In this document: piece after piece, positions 42,231 to 50,678 of the stretch
Layout of the letters: each line of letters begins with the position of its first letter
Numbering within the stretch: the first letter of the stretch is position 1
Assembly: GCF_001984195.1 (NCBI RefSeq)
Contig: NZ_MTQN01000011.1
Span: 1,054,001-1,118,000, forward strand
Origin: Kribbella sp. ALI-6-A
GTDB lineage: Bacteria; Actinomycetota; Actinomycetes; Propionibacteriales; Kribbellaceae
DNA length: 64,000 nucleotides
Direction of reading: 5' to 3'
The notes under the pieces: generated by a model
Database searches by the model: none
Seen by the model: the letters and a program-made list of their open reading frames with translations, nothing else
Told to the model about the DNA's origin: nothing
Program-made: the position numbers and the translations under genes

Positions 42231-43307
42231 ATGTCCGTTTCCCCAACTCGTCTCGTCGGCCTCGGCATCGCCGTGTCGGCTCTGGCTGTGTCCCTGGTCG
42301 CCTGTGGATCGGACGACTCCGGCTCGGCCGGCAGCAGCTCCGGCGGCGGCAAGAAGATCGCCCTGCTGCTGCCCGAGTCCAAGACCACCCGGTACGAGGC
42401 GCTCGACCGGCCGCTGTTCACCGAGGCACTCAAGGCCGCCTGCGCCGACTGCGAGCTGATCTACAGCAACGCCGACCAGGACGCCGCCAAGCAGCAGACC
42501 CAGGCCGAGGCCGCGCTGACCCAGGGCGCCAACGTGCTCGTGCTCGACCCGGTCGACGGCAAGGCCGCCGCCGCGGTCGTCGCCTCCGCCAAGGGCCAGA
42601 ACGTCCCGGTCATCGCCTACGACCGGTTCATCGACGGCGCGAACTTCTACGTCTCGTTCGACAACGAGACCGTCGGCAAGCTGCAGGCGCAGACCCTGGT
42701 CGACACGCTGAAGGCGGCCGGCAAGACGTCGGGCAACCTGGCGATGATCAACGGTGCGCCCACCGACCCGAACGCGGCCGACTTCAAGAAGGGCGCGCAC
42801 AGCGTGCTCGACACCTCCGGCTACAAGATCGCCGCCGAGTTCGACACCCCGGACTGGAGCCCGGACAAGGCCCAGGCCTGGATGGAAGGCCAGCTGAGCG
42901 CGATCAAGAACGGCCTGGTCGGCGTGTACGCCGCCAACGACGGCACCGCGGGCGGTGCGATCGCGGCCCTCAAGGGTGGTGGCGTGAAGCCGCTGCCGCC
43001 GGTCACCGGTCAGGACTCCGAGCTCGCCGCGATCCAGCGCATCGTCGCCGGCGACCAGGCGATGACCATCTACAAGGCCGTCAAGCCGCAGGCCGAGGCC
43101 GCCGCGAAGGCCGCGGTCGCCCTGGCGAACGGCGGCAAGGCCGAGTCGACCGGTGACTTCAAGGGCGTCCCGTCGACGATCCTGGACCCGATCGCCGTCA
43201 CCAAGGCCAACATCAACGACACTGTGGTGAAGGACGGCATCTACAAGGTGACCGACATCTGCACCGCGTCGTTCGCGACCGCCTGCGCGGCGGCCGGCCT
43301 CAAGTAA
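42231..43307 (+). CDS. sugar ABC transporter substrate-binding lipoprotein (XylF-like)
   Basis: The 358-residue protein has a lipobox signal (ALAVSLVACGSD, Cys near residue 25), then a Ser/Gly linker. The periplasmic-binding-protein type 1 fold shows KIALLLPESKTTRYEALDRP, NVLVLDPVDGKAAAAV, NVPVIAYDRFIDGANFYVSF and GVYAANDGTAGGAIAALKGG. The pattern is closest to xylose/monosaccharide binders. ATG 42231 follows AAGGAGTCACCGC. A strong hairpin after its stop would favour accumulation of this mRNA segment over the downstream ATPase and permease. Confidence 0.9.
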   Translation: MSVSPTRLVGLGIAVSALAVSLVACGSDDSGSAGSSSGGGKKIALLLPESKTTRYEALDRPLFTEALKAACADCELIYSNADQDAAKQQTQAEAALTQGANVLVLDPVDGKAAAAVVASAKGQNVPVIAYDRFIDGANFYVSFDNETVGKLQAQTLVDTLKAAGKTSGNLAMINGAPTDPNAADFKKGAHSVLDTSGYKIAAEFDTPDWSPDKAQAWMEGQLSAIKNGLVGVYAANDGTAGGAIAALKGGGVKPLPPVTGQDSELAAIQRIVAGDQAMTIYKAVKPQAEAAAKAAVALANGGKAESTGDFKGVPSTILDPIAVTKANINDTVVKDGIYKVTDICTASFATACAAAGLK

Positions 43308-43319
43308 GGCTCCCGCCCT

Positions 43320-43358
43320 GGTGGCGCCCCCGGCTCTGAGGAGGCCGGGGGCGCCACC
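43320..43358 (+). terminator. intercistronic hairpin after the substrate-binding protein gene
   Basis: A 15-bp perfect stem (GGTGGCGCCCCCGGC / GCCGGGGGCGCCACC) with a 9-nt loop lies 13 bp after the stop and before the ATPase gene. There is no U-tract; partial termination or 3'-end protection is likely. Confidence 0.7.
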
Positions 43359-43398
43359 GGGGTCGCGGCCGTGAACGAACCTCAATGGAGCTGAATCG

Positions 43399-44208
43399 AT
43401 GACTGTCACACCCACCCCCGTCGGGACCGGCACCGTGCTGGCGCTGCGGGGCGTCTCCAAGCGCTTCGGCGCCGTCCAGGCCTTGAAGAACATCGAGCTG
43501 GACGTCCGGGCCGGCGAGGTGCTCGCCCTGGTCGGCGACAACGGCGCCGGAAAGTCGACGCTGGTCAAGACCATCGCCGGCGTCTACACCGCCGACGACG
43601 GCACGATGGTGTTCGACGGGCGGGAGGTACGGGTCGGCAGTCCGGCCGAGGCGCAGCAGCTCGGCATCGCCACCGTCTTCCAGGACCTGGCCCTGTGCGA
43701 CAACCTCGACGTGGTCGCGAACCTGTACCTCGGGCGCGAGCTGCGCAAGGGCCGGGTGCTCGACGAGGTGGAGATGGAGCGGTCCTCCTGGGAGCTGCTC
43801 CGCCAGCTGTCGGCGAAGATCCCGAGCGTCCGGATCCCGGTGGCGAGCCTGTCCGGCGGCCAGCGGCAGACCGTCGCGATCGCCCGCAGCCTGCTCGGCG
43901 ACCCGAAGGTCGTGATGCTGGACGAGCCGACCGCCGCGCTCGGCGTGGCCCAGACCGCCGAGGTGCTGAACCTGGTCGAGCGGCTGCGCGAACGCGGCCT
44001 CGCGGTCATCCTGATCAGCCACAACATGGCCGACGTGATGGCCGTGGCCGACCGGGTCGCCGTGCTGCGGCTCGGCCGCAACAACGGCGTCTTCACGGTC
44101 AGCGAGACCAAGACCCAGGACATCATCGCCGCCATCACCGGCGCGACGGACAACGCCGTCTCCGAGCGCGCGGCGCGCCGGACGCAGCAGGAAGGTACGC
44201 CATCATGA
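43399..44208 (+). CDS. sugar ABC transporter ATPase (XylG-like, single domain)
   Basis: The 269-residue single ABC domain has Walker A GDNGAGKSTLVKTI near residues 46-59, signature LSGGQRQTVAIA, Walker B VVMLDEPTAALG and switch His in ILISHNMADVM. Monosaccharide importers often have a tandem ATPase of about 500 residues; this is the single-domain type and must homodimerise. It overlaps the permease gene by 4 bp. Confidence 0.92.
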   Translation: MTVTPTPVGTGTVLALRGVSKRFGAVQALKNIELDVRAGEVLALVGDNGAGKSTLVKTIAGVYTADDGTMVFDGREVRVGSPAEAQQLGIATVFQDLALCDNLDVVANLYLGRELRKGRVLDEVEMERSSWELLRQLSAKIPSVRIPVASLSGGQRQTVAIARSLLGDPKVVMLDEPTAALGVAQTAEVLNLVERLRERGLAVILISHNMADVMAVADRVAVLRLGRNNGVFTVSETKTQDIIAAITGATDNAVSERAARRTQQEGTPS

Positions 44209-45497
44209 CCACCCCGGTCGACAAGGCGCCCGTGCAGGACACGGTGCCCGAGGCAACGAACGGTGGCGCCGTGCTGCCGGCCGACCTGCAGGACGAGCGG
44301 CTGATCGCCAGCCACGGCATCAGCGGCGCGGTCTCTGCGTTCACCGCGCGGCTGCGTTCCGGCGACCTCGGCTCGGTCCCGGTCGTGGTCGGCCTGGTGA
44401 TCATCTGGGCGGTCTTCCAGATCGCCAACAGCAACTTCCTGTCCAGCCGCAACCTGGTCAACCTGACTCTGCAGACCACCTCGGTCGGCGTGATCGCGAT
44501 CGGCATCGTGCTGGTCCTGCTGCTCGGCGAGATCGACCTGTCGGTCGGTTCGGTCAGCGGTCTGGCGGCCGCACTCCTCGGCGTCACGTTCGTCAACGAG
44601 GGCTGGCCGCTGGTGCTCTCGCTGATCGCCGGCGTCGTGCTCGGTCTGGTGATCGGGTTGTTCTACGGCGCGCTCTACAACCGGTTCGGGGTGCCGAGCT
44701 TCGTCATCACGCTGGCCGGTCTGCTCGGTTTCCTCGGTCTGCAGCTGCTGGTCCTGGGCAAGGAGGGTTCGCTCAACCTGCCCTTCGACTCCGTGCTCGT
44801 CGGATTCGCCACCCGCAGCTTCCTCTCCCCCGCGCTGGCCTACGGGCTGGTCGCCGCCGTCGTCGTCGTGTACGTGCTGACCCGGCTGCGCGGCAGAGGC
44901 GCCCGCGCCGCAGCCGGTCTGTCGTCCGCACCGACGTCGATGATCGCGATCAAGGCCGGTGCTCTGGCCGTCGTACTGCTCGTCCCGGTGATGGTGCTGA
45001 ACAGCGACCGTGGCGTGTCCTCGATGTTCGTGCTGTTCCTGGCGCTCGTGGTGGCCACCGACTTCGCGATCCGCAAGACCCGCTGGGGCCGCTCGGTGCT
45101 GGCGGTCGGCGGCAACGTCGAGGCCGCGCGCCGGGCCGGTATCAACGTCCGGTTCATCTACCTGTCGGTGTTCGCCGCCTGCTCGACCTTCGCCGCCGTC
45201 GGCGGTCTGCTCGCCGCGGCCCGCCTGGTCGCGGTGAACCAGAGCAGCGGTGGTGGCGACACCAACCTGAACGCGATCGCCGCCGCCGTCATCGGCGGGA
45301 CCAGCCTGTTCGGCGGCCGCGGTTCGGCGTACTCGGCACTGCTCGGCGCGCTGGTGATCATGTCGATCTCCAACGGCCTGGCGCTGCTCAGCCTGGACTC
45401 CAGCGTCCGCTACATGGTGACGGCCGGCGTGCTGCTGGTCGCCGTCACGATCGACTCGCTCAGCCGCCGCAGCCGTCAGGCGCACGGCCGAGCCTGA
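44205..45497 (+). CDS. sugar ABC transporter permease (XylH-like)
   Basis: The 430-residue membrane protein of the BPD_transp_2 family starts with a hydrophilic N-terminus of about 60 residues. About ten helices include GVIAIGIVLVLLLGEIDLSV (the conserved GEIDLSVG motif), FGVPSFVITLAGLLGFLGLQ and LNAIAAAVIGGTSLFGGRGS. It forms the channel for monosaccharide uptake. It is the last gene before a strong terminator; ATG 44205 overlaps the ATPase stop. Confidence 0.92.
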   Translation: MTTPVDKAPVQDTVPEATNGGAVLPADLQDERLIASHGISGAVSAFTARLRSGDLGSVPVVVGLVIIWAVFQIANSNFLSSRNLVNLTLQTTSVGVIAIGIVLVLLLGEIDLSVGSVSGLAAALLGVTFVNEGWPLVLSLIAGVVLGLVIGLFYGALYNRFGVPSFVITLAGLLGFLGLQLLVLGKEGSLNLPFDSVLVGFATRSFLSPALAYGLVAAVVVVYVLTRLRGRGARAAAGLSSAPTSMIAIKAGALAVVLLVPVMVLNSDRGVSSMFVLFLALVVATDFAIRKTRWGRSVLAVGGNVEAARRAGINVRFIYLSVFAACSTFAAVGGLLAAARLVAVNQSSGGGDTNLNAIAAAVIGGTSLFGGRGSAYSALLGALVIMSISNGLALLSLDSSVRYMVTAGVLLVAVTIDSLSRRSRQAHGRA

Positions 45498-45505
45498 AGC
45501 CCGGT

Positions 45506-45542
45506 GGGCTGCTGCCTGACTCCCCTGCATCGGCAGCAGCCC
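45506..45542 (+). terminator. hairpin after the permease gene
   Basis: An 11-bp perfect stem (GGGCTGCTGCC/GGCAGCAGCCC) with a 15-nt loop lies 9 bp after the permease stop, the first of two hairpins in tandem. Confidence 0.65.
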
Positions 45543-45556
45543 GCCGTTCCAACGAA

Positions 45557-45600
45557 CGGATCGCCACTCTCCGCCCGGAGTGGTGGTCCGTTTCTTCTTG
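45557..45600 (+). terminator. intrinsic terminator of the sugar ABC operon
   Basis: A 13-bp stem (CGGATCGCCACTC/GAGTGGTGGTCCG, two non-Watson-Crick positions) is followed by TTTCTTCTTG, a clear U-rich tract. Confidence 0.8.
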
Positions 45601-45602
45601 TC

Positions 45603-46406
45603 CTACAGGGCGTTCACGGCGCGGGTCGCCACCAGCGCACCCCGCCGTACGGCGCGTTCGAGGGTCCAGCGGCGGGCGGCGAAGTCGGCCGACGGCAGCG
45701 AGATGGCCACCGAGGCCAGAACGGCGCCGGCCGAGGAGCGAACCGGAGCGGCGAGACAGGACAGGCCGTCCTGGAACTCGCCGATCTCCAGGGCGACGCC
45801 GGACCGGCGGACCTTGTCGAGATGGGCCTCCAGGGCGCGGCGGTCCGTCATCGTGTTCGCCGTGCACTGGCGCAAGCCGACCCGATCCAGGTAGGCGTCC
45901 CGCGCCTCCTGGCTCATCGCGGCCAGCATCACCTTGCCGAACGCCGTCGCGTGGGTGGCCTCGTGGAAGCCGATGTCGAGAACCTGGACGCGAGGACGCC
46001 GTTCGGAGTCGACGACGTGAGCGATCACCACGTCGACCTCGCGATAGACCGCGTAGTACGCCGCCGCGTCGGCCTCGAGATGCAGGCGCCGGACGGCGGA
46101 CGCGATCAGCGCCGGGACCTCGAGCTGACGTTGCAGTCCCTGCTCGAGAAGGCGGACCCGATAGCCGAGGCCGTAGCGGTGGTTCTGGGCGAGATGGACG
46201 AGGTAGCCGGACTCGGTGAGCGTCGCCAGCAGGTGGTACGCCGAGGGCAGCGCGAGCTGGAGATGGGCGGCGATCTCCTTGGCGGTGACCCCGTCGCGGC
46301 TGGCGGCGACCAGCTCCATCGCCTTCAGCGCGCGGGAGACCGACTGCACCGTCCCTGCCGCGGGCGCACCGGTCGTCGCCGGTGGGTCGAAGGACTGCGC
46401 GGACAT
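45603..46406 (-). CDS. IclR-family transcriptional regulator
   Basis: The 267-residue regulator has a winged helix near residues 20-75 (SVSRALKAMELVAASRDGVT; AHLQLALPSAYHLLATLTES) and an IclR effector domain (VQVLDIGFHEATHATAFGKV, MLAAMSQEARDAYLDRVGL, LSCLAAPVRSSAGAVLASVA). ATG 46406 is chosen, as longer in-frame starts read through an unrelated Arg-rich stretch. It lies downstream of the adh-amidohydrolase-DUF59 genes on the same strand but beyond a terminator-like hairpin. A regulatory role for those genes is possible but not shown. Confidence 0.9.
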   Translation of the reverse strand: MSAQSFDPPATTGAPAAGTVQSVSRALKAMELVAASRDGVTAKEIAAHLQLALPSAYHLLATLTESGYLVHLAQNHRYGLGYRVRLLEQGLQRQLEVPALIASAVRRLHLEADAAAYYAVYREVDVVIAHVVDSERRPRVQVLDIGFHEATHATAFGKVMLAAMSQEARDAYLDRVGLRQCTANTMTDRRALEAHLDKVRRSGVALEIGEFQDGLSCLAAPVRSSAGAVLASVAISLPSADFAARRWTLERAVRRGALVATRAVNAL

Positions 46407-46456
46407 GCTCACCCTGACAGCCTGCCCCGAAACCAGCGCCGTCGCACTACCGCGCC

Positions 46457-46493
46457 GTGCCGCCCGAGCGCCGGAACCACGCTCGGACGGCAC
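46457..46493 (-). terminator. terminator after the DUF59 gene
   Basis: Arms GTGCCGCCCGAGCG and CGCTCGGACGGCAC (one mismatch) around a 9-nt loop lie between the DUF59 stop and the iclR start. Confidence 0.6.
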
Positions 46494-46507
46494 CTCCTCG
46501 GCCGCCT

Positions 46508-47230
46508 TCACCCGACCGCCTGGTCGACACCCGCCGGGCGCGGCAGCCCGTACCGGACACTCAGCAGCCCGCGGCACAGCCCGGAGTTGCCCTCGATGCT
46601 GATCCGGGTGGTCTTCGCCATCCGCAGCTGCAGGGGCAGATCGACCGCGGTGATGGGAGTGCCGTCGTCCTGGACGAGCAGCGCTGCCTCGGGTCCGCTG
46701 GACAGCCCGAGCTCGGCTCGCCGCCGCCGCAGGCGCTCGAACTCGATCAACGCCTGCTCCTCACTCAACCTTGTGGCGGCCAAGGCCGCTCGTGCCTCAC
46801 CCAGCGTGGTGCCGGCGAGCGCGAGCATGGTCCAGCCGGCTTTCAGCAGACGGGCGGCGACCTGTTCCTGGCAGGCTCGGTGGGCTTTGCGGCGGAACGT
46901 CAGCCGGAGTTCCTCCAGCTCTCCGTCGGCCAGGCCCGGGAACGTCCCGGTGAAGCCCCGCGACGCCGCGACGCCGGTGTTGATCTCGTCGGAGGCGAAG
47001 TGGTCGACCAACCGGACCACCACCCTGTCTACCCCAGGCACGGCCGCCACCGCGTCGTACGCGTCGGCGACCATCAAATAGGCGAAGTTCGGCGCGCAGA
47101 AGTACGTCGGCAACCGCAGCTCGACCGTCACGTCGCCGCCGTCCTGCTCGATCGCGGCGACGAAACCGAGCTCGGTGATCGGTGCGTCCAGCTCCGGGTC
47201 CCGCACCGTCGCGAGCGCCTCGGTGATCAT
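46508..47230 (-). CDS. DUF59/MIP18-family iron-sulfur assembly-like protein
   Basis: The 240-residue protein starts MITEALATVRDPELDAPITE, the typical DUF59 opening (L..V.DPEL). LPTYFCAPNFAYLMVADAYD follows, with a cysteine near residue 49. The C-terminal half has no recognised domain. DUF59 proteins take part in iron-sulfur or metal-centre assembly. The start (47230) overlaps the last base of the amidohydrolase stop. Position after an amidohydrolase and an alcohol dehydrogenase resembles propane-monooxygenase operons, where a DUF59 protein is an accessory gene. Confidence 0.8.
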   Translation of the reverse strand: MITEALATVRDPELDAPITELGFVAAIEQDGGDVTVELRLPTYFCAPNFAYLMVADAYDAVAAVPGVDRVVVRLVDHFASDEINTGVAASRGFTGTFPGLADGELEELRLTFRRKAHRACQEQVAARLLKAGWTMLALAGTTLGEARAALAATRLSEEQALIEFERLRRRRAELGLSSGPEAALLVQDDGTPITAVDLPLQLRMAKTTRISIEGNSGLCRGLLSVRYGLPRPAGVDQAVG

Positions 47231-48258
47231 CACGCCACCGGCACCGGCTCGGACCCGATCGCACCGTCGGCCGACTCGGGCAGGCGGAGCTCCGCGGGAA
47301 CCTCGATGTCGTACAGCTTGGCGGCGTTCAGGCCGAGGATCTTCTTCTTCGCCTGGATCGTCAGCTCCGGGTACTCGGTCAGCTCCTCCGGATAGCCGAA
47401 GTCGACGAACCGCTCGATCAGCCAGGCCGGCGTCCAGATCGCGTAGTCGCTGGCGAAGGTGATCCGGTCCTCGCCGATCCAGTAGAGCAGCTCCCCGATG
47501 ATCTGGGCGAAGTACTTCGGCCGGCTGTGGATGAACGGCATCGCGACGGCCAGACCGCCGTACACGTTGGGCTCCTGGGTCGCGATCCAGCAGAAGTCCT
47601 CCAGCCTCGGCAGCCCGACGTGCTCCACGATGAAGTTCAGTCCTGGGAACGCCGAGGCGACGTCGTCCACGTCGGCCACGTCGAAGGCGTCCCGGTTCAG
47701 CGGGTAGATCGTCGGGCCCTTGTGGATGTGGATGTTGCGGATGCCGAGCTCCTCGCAGCGCTCCAGGTACCGGTACGACCACGGGTCGGTCAGCTTCCAG
47801 CCCTTCGAGTCGCCCTTCCACTCCGCGGTGTAGAGCTTCACCCCGCGCAGGTTCCAGCGCTCGGCCAGCTCGCTGAGCTTGTCCAGGCCGGCTTCGCCAT
47901 CACGCGGATCCCAGGATCCGTTCACGATGAACTTGTCCGGGTGCTTCTCGGCCAGTACGCCGTCCTGCTCGGTGGTGTTGAACCCGTTGACGAAGAAGTC
48001 GGTCAGGTAGGTCGGCTGGAAGATCGCCCGATCGACGTACCCGTCGGTGAACAGGTCCTGGATGATCCGCTGCTCGGACTGCTTGTGGAACTCCTCCAGC
48101 GTCCAAACCTTGTCGGCCGGCGACAGGTTGCGGTGGTAGTCGTAGAAGCAGTTGATGAAACCCTCGCCGTACCGGTTGGCCTGGTTCGCCGGGGTCGCGT
48201 CCCACGCGTGCACGTGGCTGTCGACGATGAAGTAGCTGTTGCCGTCCTTGCTGTACAT
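47230..48258 (-). CDS. amidohydrolase 2-family metal-dependent hydrolase
   Basis: The 342-residue TIM-barrel protein has metal ligands HVHAWD near residues 15-20, HIHKGP near residues 177-182, FIVEHVGLPRLEDF near residue 210 and the late Asp in ITFASDYAIWTPAW near residue 271. The family hydrolyses or decarboxylates ring and amide substrates. Close relatives sit in actinobacterial propane/binuclear-iron monooxygenase operons, where they are needed for activity by unclear means. Here it lies 10 bp after an MDR alcohol dehydrogenase. Confidence 0.88.
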   Translation of the reverse strand: MYSKDGNSYFIVDSHVHAWDATPANQANRYGEGFINCFYDYHRNLSPADKVWTLEEFHKQSEQRIIQDLFTDGYVDRAIFQPTYLTDFFVNGFNTTEQDGVLAEKHPDKFIVNGSWDPRDGEAGLDKLSELAERWNLRGVKLYTAEWKGDSKGWKLTDPWSYRYLERCEELGIRNIHIHKGPTIYPLNRDAFDVADVDDVASAFPGLNFIVEHVGLPRLEDFCWIATQEPNVYGGLAVAMPFIHSRPKYFAQIIGELLYWIGEDRITFASDYAIWTPAWLIERFVDFGYPEELTEYPELTIQAKKKILGLNAAKLYDIEVPAELRLPESADGAIGSEPVPVA

Positions 48259-48268
48259 GGGGTGCTCC

Positions 48269-49297
48269 TCAGCTCGTCAGAATGGCGCGGCCGCCGGGGA
48301 CCCGGCCGCCGTCCAGGTCGTCCAGCGCGGTCAGCGCGTCGTCCAGGGAGTACTGCTTGGTCGCCAGCCGGACCCGGCCCTGCGCGGCCAGCTCCATCAG
48401 GTCGGCCAGGTCGTTGTAGGAGCCGACCAGGTTGCCGACCACGTTGATCTCGCGGGAGATCACGTCGATGGTCGGGACGTCGACGGTGCCGCCGTACCCG
48501 ATCACGAAGTACGAGCCGGAGTTGCGGGTCATCGCGATGCCGTCGGCCTCGGTGCCGTTCTCGCCGACGAAGTCGAGCACCACCTGGGCGCCCTCGCCGC
48601 CGGTCTCGTCGAGCACCTTCCCGACCTGGCCCCCGTCGCTGAGCACCGTCGAGTGCGCGCCGAGCGCGAGCGCCTTGTCCAGCACCTCCTGGGACCGGTC
48701 GACCACCGTCACCCGCGACGGCGTCATCGCGACCAGGCACTGCAATCCGATGTGCCCGAGCCCGCCGGCGCCGATCATCACCACCCGATCGGCCGGGTGC
48801 AGCAGCGGCACCGCCTTGCGGACCGCGTGGTACGCCGTGAGGCCCGCGTCGGCCAAGGCGGCGACGTCGGCCGGCGCGAGCCCCTCGTCCAGCTTCACGA
48901 TCGAGCGCACCGATGTCCGCAGGTACTCGGCCATGCCTCCGTCGCTGTCGATCCCGGGGAAGCGCGAATCGGCGCAGTGCACGTCGTCACCGGCTCGGCA
49001 GGCGCGGCACAGTCCACACGTCACCAGCGGGTGGAGGATGACCTTGTCGCCAGGCGCGACGGTGGAGACCGCGGCGCCGACCTCCTGCACGGTTCCGGCG
49101 TTCTCGTGACCGATCACGTAGGGCAGTTCGACGCCGCTCTTGTCGGCCCACTGCCCTTCGATGATGTGCAGGTCGGTCCGGCAGACGCCGGCCGCGTCGA
49201 CCTTCACGATCATGTCCAGCGGTCCCTGCAGGCTCGGGTCGGGGAGGTCGTCGAGGGTGGGTGGTTTGCCGTACTCGTGGACGCGCACTGCCTTCAT
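48269..49297 (-). CDS. zinc-dependent MDR alcohol dehydrogenase
   Basis: The 342-residue medium-chain dehydrogenase has catalytic zinc ligands in AGVCRTDLHIIEGQW (Cys near 38) and GHENAGTVQEVG (His-Glu near 63). The structural zinc cluster is CGLCRACRAGDDVHC, and the NAD(P) motif is VVMIGAGGLGHIGLQCL near residues 169-185. It oxidises alcohols to aldehydes or ketones. ATG 49297 fits a GAAAGG site 11 nt upstream; a GTG three codons earlier is possible. It is first in a three-gene unit and is divergent from the LtrA gene across a palindrome. Confidence 0.92.
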   Translation of the reverse strand: MKAVRVHEYGKPPTLDDLPDPSLQGPLDMIVKVDAAGVCRTDLHIIEGQWADKSGVELPYVIGHENAGTVQEVGAAVSTVAPGDKVILHPLVTCGLCRACRAGDDVHCADSRFPGIDSDGGMAEYLRTSVRSIVKLDEGLAPADVAALADAGLTAYHAVRKAVPLLHPADRVVMIGAGGLGHIGLQCLVAMTPSRVTVVDRSQEVLDKALALGAHSTVLSDGGQVGKVLDETGGEGAQVVLDFVGENGTEADGIAMTRNSGSYFVIGYGGTVDVPTIDVISREINVVGNLVGSYNDLADLMELAAQGRVRLATKQYSLDDALTALDDLDGGRVPGGRAILTS

Positions 49298-49369
49298 CGT
49301 GGCCACAACCTTTCGGGGTCTACGACGGTGGATCCGATGGTGTCGGCGCGCCGTACGGCAGCGGAAGGG

Positions 49370-49392
49370 GCGTTATCGCCTTCCGATAACGC
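49370..49392. promoter_or_regulatory. palindromic operator in a divergent promoter
   Basis: GCGTTATC-N7-GATAACGC is a perfect 8-bp inverted repeat, interleaved with CGGAAGG/CCTTCCG (49362-49368 and 49379-49385). It lies 12 bp before the LtrA start and about 73 bp from the adh start, suiting control of one or both genes. Confidence 0.65.
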
Positions 49393-49403
49393 GGCGCGGC
49401 ACA

Positions 49404-50636
49404 ATGTCGGCCATGAGCACACGCAGGACGCCGATCCGGGCGCAGGCCACCTCCGAGGATCAGTCCGTCACCACGCTGGAGCTGTTCTTCGACCTGGTCT
49501 TCGTCTTCGCGCTGACCCAGATCACCGCGCTGATGGCGCACGAGCTGACCTGGCACGGCGTGATTCGCGGCGTACTGCTGATCGGCCTGCTCTGGTGGAG
49601 CTGGATCGGCTTCTCCTGGCTGTGCAACCTGGTGAAGGCCGACGAAGGCTCGGTCCGGGCTGTGCTGCTGCTGGCGATGGGGGCGATGTTCCTGATCGCG
49701 CTGGCGATCCCGGAGGCGTTCCACGACCTGCCGGGCGGGCTGTCCGGACCCGTGGTGATCGCGATCGCGTACTTCCTGTTCCGGGCGCTGCACCTGGTGC
49801 TGTTCTGGGTGATCGCGGACGGCGACAAGGCGCTGCGACGGACGCTCGTCCGGTTCGCCCCGTCGATGCTGGCCGGTACGGCGCTGCTGCTGGTCGCCTC
49901 GCAGTTCCACGGCACCACCCAGACGCTGCTCTGGGCGGCCGCGCTGGCCGCCGACTACGGCGGCACCTACCTGATCGACGCACGCGGCTGGCGGTTGCGC
50001 TCGGCCGCACACTTCGCCGAGCGGCACGGCCTCATCTTGATCATCGCGCTGGGCGAGTCGATCGTCGCGATCGGCGTCGGCGTGACGGACCTGCCGATCT
50101 CCTGGCCGATCGTGATCGCGTCGACGCTCGGGCTCGGGGTGGCCGCGGCGCTGTGGTGGATCTACTTCGACGCCACCGTTCACTACGGCGAGCAGGCGCT
50201 CGCGGCGGAGCCGGCGGAGACTCGGCCGAAGCTGGCCCGCGACGCGTACACGTTCCTGCACTTCCCGATGGTGGCGGGCGTCGTACTGCTGGCGCTGGGG
50301 CTTAAGAAGGTGCTGGAGTACGTCGGCGACACCGAGCACCACCACCTCGACGACCCGCTGAAGGGCATCGGGTTGTACGCGCTGTTCTTCGGCGTGGTGC
50401 TCTACCTGCTCGGCCATGTCGGCTTCAAGCTCCGGACGACCGGGGCGGTCGGGTGGAGCCGGTTGATCACCGCTGGACTGTGCGTGGTGGCGGCGTTCGC
50501 TCTGGTGAAGGTGCCCGCACTGGCCCAGCTCAGCGTGCTCGCGGCGCTGCTGGCCGGTCTGGTCGCCTTCGAGTCGGTGCGGTTCGCGCAGGAACGCGAC
50601 CAGCTCAGGCACGGCGACCACTCACCTTCGAGCTAG
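49404..50636 (+). CDS. low-temperature-requirement A (LtrA) family membrane protein
   Basis: The 410-residue membrane protein has about eleven helices and the LtrA signature near the N-terminus: TTLELFFDLVFVFALTQITA near residues 22-41. FAERHGLILIIALGESIVAI follows at about residue 210. Function of the family is not settled. Two ATG codons (49404 and 49413) are possible and neither has a clear ribosome-binding site. The first is given. The palindrome at 49370-49392 lies immediately upstream. Confidence 0.88.
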   Translation: MSAMSTRRTPIRAQATSEDQSVTTLELFFDLVFVFALTQITALMAHELTWHGVIRGVLLIGLLWWSWIGFSWLCNLVKADEGSVRAVLLLAMGAMFLIALAIPEAFHDLPGGLSGPVVIAIAYFLFRALHLVLFWVIADGDKALRRTLVRFAPSMLAGTALLLVASQFHGTTQTLLWAAALAADYGGTYLIDARGWRLRSAAHFAERHGLILIIALGESIVAIGVGVTDLPISWPIVIASTLGLGVAAALWWIYFDATVHYGEQALAAEPAETRPKLARDAYTFLHFPMVAGVVLLALGLKKVLEYVGDTEHHHLDDPLKGIGLYALFFGVVLYLLGHVGFKLRTTGAVGWSRLITAGLCVVAAFALVKVPALAQLSVLAALLAGLVAFESVRFAQERDQLRHGDHSPSS

Positions 50637-50678
50637 CTGAAGGTTTCCCGGTAGGCGCCGGCTCCTACGCTGCGACGC

